A stretch of DNA of 64,000 bases, taken from contig NC_081333.1 in NCBI RefSeq assembly GCF_022539665.2, forward strand, positions 6,136,971 through 6,200,970. The letters are read 5' to 3'. The translations under genes were made by a program, and so were the position numbers. Shown here one piece after another: positions 58,506 to 64,000 of this stretch; the stretch's first letter is position 1, and every line of letters starts with the position of its first letter. Source of the DNA: Daphnia carinata (lineage: Eukaryota; Arthropoda; Branchiopoda; Diplostraca; Daphniidae). The notes under the pieces are model-generated. The model was not told the DNA's origin. It searched no databases and saw only the letters and a list, made by a program, of their open reading frames with translations.

Positions 58506-58989
58506 ATATAGCTGCCCATTGACTTTTTCCTTGTTTTTGTCCGTCTTTCCCTCACAGTCTCAGCCAGGAAAACGCCCGCTGTAGTTACCCGTCAACCTAC
58601 TTTTTCCCTCTGCTCGTCTTTTCACGAATAGTCTCTGCTCACCAACCCCCTTTGTCCACCAAAAAAAACGCTGTAGTTGCTCACCGTACAGTCTCTGCCA
58701 GTCGGCTTACCTACTGTAGCGCTCACCTGATTTAAGCCAAGCCCGTAGACTGAAAAATTGCCTAAATCCGCAATTTCACCCGCAGTTTAGTTTTCCAAAT
58801 CCCCATCCCACCAATTCACTGTAGCAGACGGCGGTTTTGGCGCCAGCCAATCACAGCATCCCACAAATTCAACACAGCAGGCTGCGGTTTAGCCGCAAGC
58901 AAATCACAACAAAAGCACAACTTGATAGACACAGGCTCCTCCCTTTTTCCTTTTTTTTATATAGTATAGATTAAAGCTGATCAAATAAT
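58506..58989. other. Interior of the foldback-like element, right
   Basis: Degenerate minisatellite sequence, then a GC-richer stretch with two similar blocks (GGCGGTTTTGGCGCCAGCCA and TGCGGTTTAGCCGCAAGCAA at about 58830 and 58880) followed by a T-rich end. The paired blocks look like part of a further short repeat. Confidence 0.4.
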
Positions 58990-59780
58990 GCAAATAATAG
59001 GGTAAGCGGAATCATCTTGTTTCCTCATCTTATCTTCGTATGAGCAAAAAGATGATTAAAAATGGATGCTGCTTATCAGAGGTAGACTGAAGCCAGTCTA
59101 AATACATTTTTAAAAAGTCCTGTAACAAAGGGGTAAGTGCGTCGGGCACTATTATTCGAAGTGGTAGGTAAGCCGGATATTTAAAACGAAGGGGTAGGAG
59201 TGTCGGACTGTTTTTACAGAAGGGGTAGGTGTGTCGGAGTGTATCAACCGCAGGGGTAGGTGTGTCGCACTGTATTAATCAAAGGGGTAGGTGTGTCGGA
59301 CTGTATTAATCGAAGGGGTAGATATGTCGGACTGTATTAATCGGAGAGGTACATATGTCGACCAGTGTTCAGCGAAGGGGTACGCTTGTCGATCAGTGTT
59401 CAGCGAATGGGTAGGCTTGTCGGTCTCAGTTAAAAAATGGGTAGATAAGACGGCTTTTAAAAAATGAATTATTATCTGGGTAGTTTTGACGGAATCATTA
59501 TTCAGTGTTTCTCATGGGTAGATATGTCGGGGTAGGTCTAACGGGAGATGATTTCCGTTTTTTGTAAGGGTAGGTCTGTCGGGTAGGTATGTCATGTTTT
59601 GGGGTAGGTCTGTCGAAACCTCTAGGTATTTATGACAGGGGGTACCACTGTCTCTATCCCCTCTCACTGAAAAATTCTGATAAGGCGGGTAATTCCGTTT
59701 TGGCTAAATTTTCAGCGTCTAGATGGACATTACCCCCTTTTTTATTTTTCCTGATGAACGGACGCAACGTTGGATGTTAA
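58990..59780 (-). repeat. Right arm of the foldback-like element
   Basis: Inverted copy of the left arm. The 31-bp repeat reads AGGGGTAGGTGTGTCGGACT + GTATTAATCGA, with the cleanest units at 59240-59400. Confidence 0.85.
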
Positions 59781-59795
59781 AGGAAAAATGCCACC

Positions 59796-60578
59796 TAACA
59801 TTGAGGCATTTGCACCCAAAAAGTTGTATGATTATGAGCCAAATGATCTTAGGCAGATAATTTCGTAAAAATGTCAATCAGCCAAAACAAAAATAATTGC
59901 CATCACTGCTTAACGCTTATAAAACCAAGTGTTGTAATGAGACCACAAAAAGATAGAAGAGAAGAATGAAAATAAGTAAATAGGATATTTGAAGGGCGAG
60001 GCAAGTTTGAAACAACACATATTTTACCCACACTAAACGTGAGGGGTAGCTAGTATTACCAAAGGTTCTTTTTAATAGCACTCTCGGCTCGGCTTACGGG
60101 GAAAATTGAAAGACCGCACTTGGCTTAGTGGGCCTCCCTGTCTCCTCCTTAACCTCTAGCGGCCGACATAGAAAACAATAGTCAATGGCATTTGTAGGTA
60201 ATGAGTGAATACACGATGAATGGAGAGAAAGTGATGCGGTAAATATGAAATTCATAGCACCTTTTTCTTGTCTTTCGCTAAAAGAACCCTACAATTATAT
60301 TGTAACTTAAGCACATCTAGACTTTCCACATTATTTCCTTTACTAGCACTGCCCAGCAGTCGGAAAATGTCAGGTTTTTGTATGCCTATGGCCAACTGTT
60401 TATTTCAATTATCTGCAAGCTTTTTCATTAAATTGATTGCAGTAATCCTTTACGGACAGCTGATTTTTAGCGGCACTGCGATTTGTCCCGATCAAAAAGG
60501 ATGGGGATCAAGCCCTAGTTCATATTGGACCAGCATGGTGTACTAGGATGGTGAGACAACTCCCCTTTTTATGGCTAT
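59796..60578. other. Unassigned DNA right of the foldback-like element
   Basis: No family match in either strand. AAACGTGAGGGGTAGCTAGT at about 60034-60053 ends in CTAGT, as Helitron 3' ends do, but no 5' end or helicase was seen. Confidence 0.35.
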
Positions 60579-61033
60579 TGTAAGGAACGGCCGACCGTAC
60601 TCCTTACCTTCCCCTCTCGTCCCCACGCTGGCAACCCTCTTCCCCCCTCTTCTGCCAACAGGTCATCTGCCGATGACTCTGGCCTTCAAACTTGCCAATT
60701 CTTCACATAGGTGTTACATTTACACGCAGAATATTTATTCCCGTTGGGACACCTAATCCTAAACGACCTTGCTTCTTCGTATAAATATTGCCCTTTTTCC
60801 AGATTGTCAGTCAGTCCACTTTTAGCTTTCAGTCAGTCTACTTCTAGCTTCGGTTGTCATAACAGTCATTCACCAATTTCAAGTGTCATCTCAGTCAGTC
60901 TGTCTCAGTAAGTCTCATTTCGTCAATTATCAATTTGGTCTTTGTAAAACACTCGAACACAGTGCAACAATACAGTTCATCATCGCTATCCAATAATTAT
61001 CAGTAAGGAACAGATCGTTTTTCGAACCTTACA
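60579..61033 (+). mobile_element. Solo LTR 2
   Basis: 455 bp, from TGTAAGGAACGG to TTCGAACCTTACA, with a 4-bp target duplication CTAT (60575-60578, 61034-61037). Differs from solo LTR 1 by scattered substitutions and an extra CAGTCAGTCTACTT-like repeat. Confidence 0.92.
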
Positions 61034-61037
61034 CTAT

Positions 61038-62678
61038 CTCGAATGAAGCCTGTTTTCAGACGAGGAGGCTGTGGCCTAATTGAGGAGACTTATAGCCAAC
61101 GCCACCATAGGAACTAGTGAGCAACTAGATAATTCGCCAACGGTTTTCCATTTTATTTGTACTGGAAACATTAATGGCGTAACGTAGTTAATGCTGTAAT
61201 AGCGTCCTTCCGGAAATGGTGAAGAAGTTCTACTTCGTCGATATTTGCCAAACTCGAAGTGATCACGAAAATGGCCCTGTCACGTTCTACCATTCGCCAA
61301 GGAGTAATTTCGATGAGGGGAAAATGATAGGAGAAGAATTTGTCCCCCCAAAACGTTGGCGTTTCAAAAAAGGAGCCAAGGTAAAATATCTTTTCTAGGT
61401 ATATTGAAGTTATATTGATCATTGTGTTTTGTTTTTGTCACTGTTATCTTCGACTCACAGACCCTGTTCCAAAAGCAACAGCCAATGTACTTGCCTGAGC
61501 GATCAGCTGGATTGATTGTGTTACGAGCACCCAAGTGTCCTGCCATGCATCCCCATCTAGTGCCCTCATTCCACCACCCCTCGATAGATGGCAGACCAAA
61601 CGGTATGCGACGGGGTCGTCTGCTGTCAGTCATGTTAGCAGTCTGTTACCTCGCCGTCTACCGAGTGGTCTCAAGAAGGAGCTCTGCAACACTATTAGCT
61701 TCTCTTCGCGTATCCTAAGTGAAGTGTATCGTATTCAAGTCTCTTGTCAAATAGACTTGTCCCGGTTATCCATCGGAGTATTTTCATCTTCATATCCTAA
61801 CTATTCGCCCCATCGTTACCTGCTTCCGTCTGGGTCCAATGCCGGCAACATCCGCAACAATTGGTATTCTCTTTCTTTAAAATTTTACACAATTATTTAA
61901 CAATTGCCTTATTGGCGGTATTGCCCAATATCTAGAATCAAACATGCCACTTCACTCCTAAAATGCTTCTACCAATTCTGAGACAGAAACCGAAGAGCTG
62001 GATCTCAATTCTACCTACAAGGATAACTGTGCGATGGGCCTGGAAGGTACATTAAGTTAATGTTCTAATACCCTATTAAACCTATTTTATGATTGATTAC
62101 TATTTAAATACACGCTATCTAGCCCAGATCCAGTCAGGTTAAATGGGCGTTAAACCAACCGATTTTTCTTCTAATAAGCATCTAACTTGATTGAGCCTTC
62201 CGTAGAATTTTATGGTAGATGTTTTCATGTTGACCTTATACGTATTTGAATATGTCAAATTGAGATATTTTTTGGAGTCTAAACGTTTAAAAGATGTATT
62301 GTTGTTCAAAGACCAAATAAAGGCGCATATGAGTTTGCACCTGGCCAAAACTGCTCATTCCAAAGATTTAATTACAAAGCGTTACTTCAAATCGATTTTT
62401 ATTGAATATAAAAATGACAGTATCGTTGTTACGCCATGCTATAGAAATTTAATTCATTATAATGGGCTACTATTAAACAAAAAAACGAATCATAAAATTT
62501 ATTCTAAACGAATTAAACGTCAAATACAATAATATAATAACAGAAGATTGGCGTTTAAATAGGTCTGGCAGAAAAAGGACAAACTTAAAATCAATAAAAA
62601 CAGTCCTACTTCTCCACGGTATTAGTCCTATTTCTCCTCAGCGATAGAAGAGCAAAAAAAACTGTTGAGATACAGAGA
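61038..62678. other. Unassigned region with short open frames
   Basis: Frames at 61216-61398 (MVKKFYFVDICQTRSDHENG, charged), 61422-61718 and 62212-62532 (lysine-rich, MVDVFMLTLYVFEYVKLRYF) have no recognised domain. A GTAAAA site at 61380 and a CAG at 61460 could splice the first to the second, but no homology supports that. AATAGGACTG-family sequence lies at 62560-62640. Confidence 0.3.
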
Positions 62679-63077
62679 GTGAATGAGAGAGGAGCTGGTA
62701 GAAGATGGTATGCCTTATATATCCTTATATCTTATGGTATGCCTTATATCAATGCCTTCCTAGCCAATTTTAAAGAAGAAATACTGAAGCTGAAGGTTGG
62801 TGGGAATGAGTTTCGTGATAAAATTTTCAGAGTGACTCTTAGCCGGTTACGTAGCGATGCCCCTGCGACGTCATTCGCGTTAAAAATTGCCCCCCATAAT
62901 GCGTATTATTATGCCTGCCGAAAATGTACACCAAAAGGCTTGTGGGTTTCGAACCACAGCCAACCAAAAACTGCCGGTCGCGTCACATATCCAGAACTTC
63001 ATGCGCCCCTCCGCACAGACATTAGTTTCCGAGGGCGATTGCAAATACAGCACCATAGTAAAGACAATAACCGTTGA
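62679..63077 (+). pseudogene. Tnp2-like transposase fragment
   Basis: A 132-codon frame shows a pattern typical of the metazoan Tnp2/transposase-domain proteins: INAFLANFKEEILKLKVGGN, then LRSDAPATSFALKI, HNAYYYACRKCTPKG with a CxxC, RVTYPELHAPLRTDISFRG. In these proteins the DAPA...C..C segment lies in the transposase core. It is a fragment with no upstream or downstream match; a second frame (to 63114) continues after it. Assignment is by motif memory only. Confidence 0.5.
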
Positions 63078-63207
63078 AGACATACTGACCGATATGGTTG
63101 AAGCCCCCTCTTGAATCCCAGTGTTTTTTAATTGCATCGTGATTGCCGTCTATAACTGAATAATAAACTGCCTTAATGATGCATTCTAAGCCCATTTTTA
63201 TTATTTG

Positions 63208-63499
63208 TCCCTATAGAAGGAAACACGTCCGATTTTTGACGTAATTTGGATGTGGACATTCTAATTTTTGCGGTACGTCCCCGTTTGGACATCCGATGTA
63301 TGTCCCATTGTAGAGCGCTACCCGAAAGGCAATTTCATCTCCTTGTTGGATATCTCTGAAATGTCCGGCTAAGGATGTTCGAACGATGTCCCATTAGTTA
63401 CATCCATAGGATATCTCAATGGCGTAGAAAGACGACGGACCTAAATCTGATCTGCCGACGTCTCTATGATATCCCCAAGAGAAAGTGTGCTAGTAGGGA
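63208..63499. repeat. GGACGTC-rich MITE-like element, copy 2
   Basis: Bounded by TCCCTATAGAAGG and GTGTGCTAGTAGGGA, similar to the ends of the element at 57098-58263. Filled with diverged GGACRT/ACGTCC motifs (ACGTCCCCGTTTGGACATCC). Non-coding. Confidence 0.55.
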
Positions 63500-64000
63500 T
63501 CGCTGGCAAATAAGGTTTTTCTCTTGAAATTCGGAATTTTTCAGAAAACAATGCACTTGACTATTTCAGTCATCCTCTAGACGGTTGCTGATTCCACATA
63601 CGCACCTCCGCAGTTATCATTTATGTCGATTTCCAATGGCTACCCTACAGAGTAGGGTTAGGGCAGTCAGAAAACTAGCCATGACGTCATGCACTAGTCG
63701 GGGCATTGCCAGGTTTTTGGCCCATTGGAACACATTTTTTGTCTTGGTGCAAGCAGACGCTCTTGTAACGCACATTTGTAAACAAAAAATGGCAGGTACT
63801 GAAAGTGTAGGTTGTAGTTTTTGTGTGGAGTGGTTGTAGATTGGTTTATGCCATTAATTGTGGAAAGTTTATTGTCTGCCGATGATATATTTTTTATTAA
63901 ATTAGAATCTAGTAGGAAGTTTCCGATTATTTGTACTTGTAATAATAAAGAAAATAAATATTTTCCTTTTAAAATTTTCAAGTTTTGTGTGTTCATCGTG
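63500..64000. other. Window end, nothing recognised
   Basis: Short overlapping frames on both strands without family similarity. AT content rises toward the end. Confidence 0.35.

Larger units (their letters stand above)
52400..59795. mobile_element. Foldback-like element with long TIRs of 31-bp repeats
   Basis: Two arms of about 0.8 kb are inverted copies of each other and enclose 5.8 kb. Landmarks mirror in order: TTCATCAGGAAAA (about 52457 / 59746), a CAGTGSTACCC site (52529 / 59650), AGAGGTTTCGACAG (52560 / 59622), a run of 31-bp repeats, and TGTATTTAGACTGGCTT (53112 / 59095). Interior: a RING gene, a solo LTR, two minisatellites and a GGACGTC-rich MITE. Long TIRs made of short direct repeats define foldback elements such as Drosophila FB. 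No transposase was found and the exact ends and target duplication are not resolved. Confidence 0.7.

Noticed and set aside
58171-58584. Long frames rich in ARRPTRC/SLPV repeats on both strands
   Set aside because: They are translations of a 19-bp minisatellite, open in several frames because of its composition.
59990-60060. Helitron 3' end (CTAGT after a weak hairpin)
   Set aside because: The stem is imperfect, and no 5' TC end or Rep/helicase sequence is present.

Overview
The window looks like arthropod nuclear DNA, most likely a cladoceran crustacean close to Daphnia. Genes have short introns with GT/AG borders and metazoan exon layouts. The strongest lineage marker is an ecdysis-triggering-hormone precursor with one PRI-amide and one PRL-amide peptide that closely resemble the Daphnia ETH peptides as I remember them. 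Only five conserved host genes are recognisable: a KLHDC2-like kelch gene (-, 13-2073), PEX16 (+, 4842-6132), CHMP2A (-, 7270-8291), ETH (+, exons from about 9094 to 9761) and the RRM-cyclophilin PPIE (-, 45452-46669). Almost everything else is mobile or repeated DNA.

Layout. 1-7 kb holds the kelch gene, a small Harbinger-like element (3097-4540, with a MITE nested in it) and PEX16. 7.3-10.0 kb holds CHMP2A and ETH. This 2.7-kb block was tandemly duplicated, with its left breakpoint inside the last CHMP2A exon. The second copy starts at about 9997 and ends at about 45427, because more than 30 kb of transposons landed inside it. Its CHMP2A and ETH copies are both broken.

Transposons inside the second copy. 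(1) A pogo-type TIR element, 11108-24087, flanked by TA. It carries a tandem array of tRNA-like units, a PHD-finger gene and a defective Gypsy element (14664-21613). (2) A decayed BEL/Pao element (BEL1, 24149 to about 42840). Inside it sits a pogo element (26225-38252), inside that a younger BEL/Pao (BEL2, 26648-36370, 5-bp target duplication), and inside that a hAT element (29691-31964, 8-bp target duplication). (3) A truncated pogo element (about 42841-44362). ETH and CHMP2A sequence resumes exactly where the paralogous copy predicts.

47-64 kb has no recognisable conserved host gene. It contains transposase fragments and a 7.4-kb foldback-like element with terminal inverted repeats of about 0.8 kb built from 31-bp tandem units (about 52400-59795). 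This element encloses a RING-finger gene, a solo LTR and a GGACGTC-rich MITE. A second solo LTR (60579-61033), more MITE sequence and a Tnp2-like transposase fragment (62679-63077) lie to its right.

How the genes relate. The host genes do unrelated jobs: E3 substrate receptor, peroxisome membrane biogenesis, ESCRT-III, moulting hormone, and spliceosome-associated prolyl isomerase. They show no operon-like link. The window mainly records how a fresh gene duplicate became a transposon landing pad.
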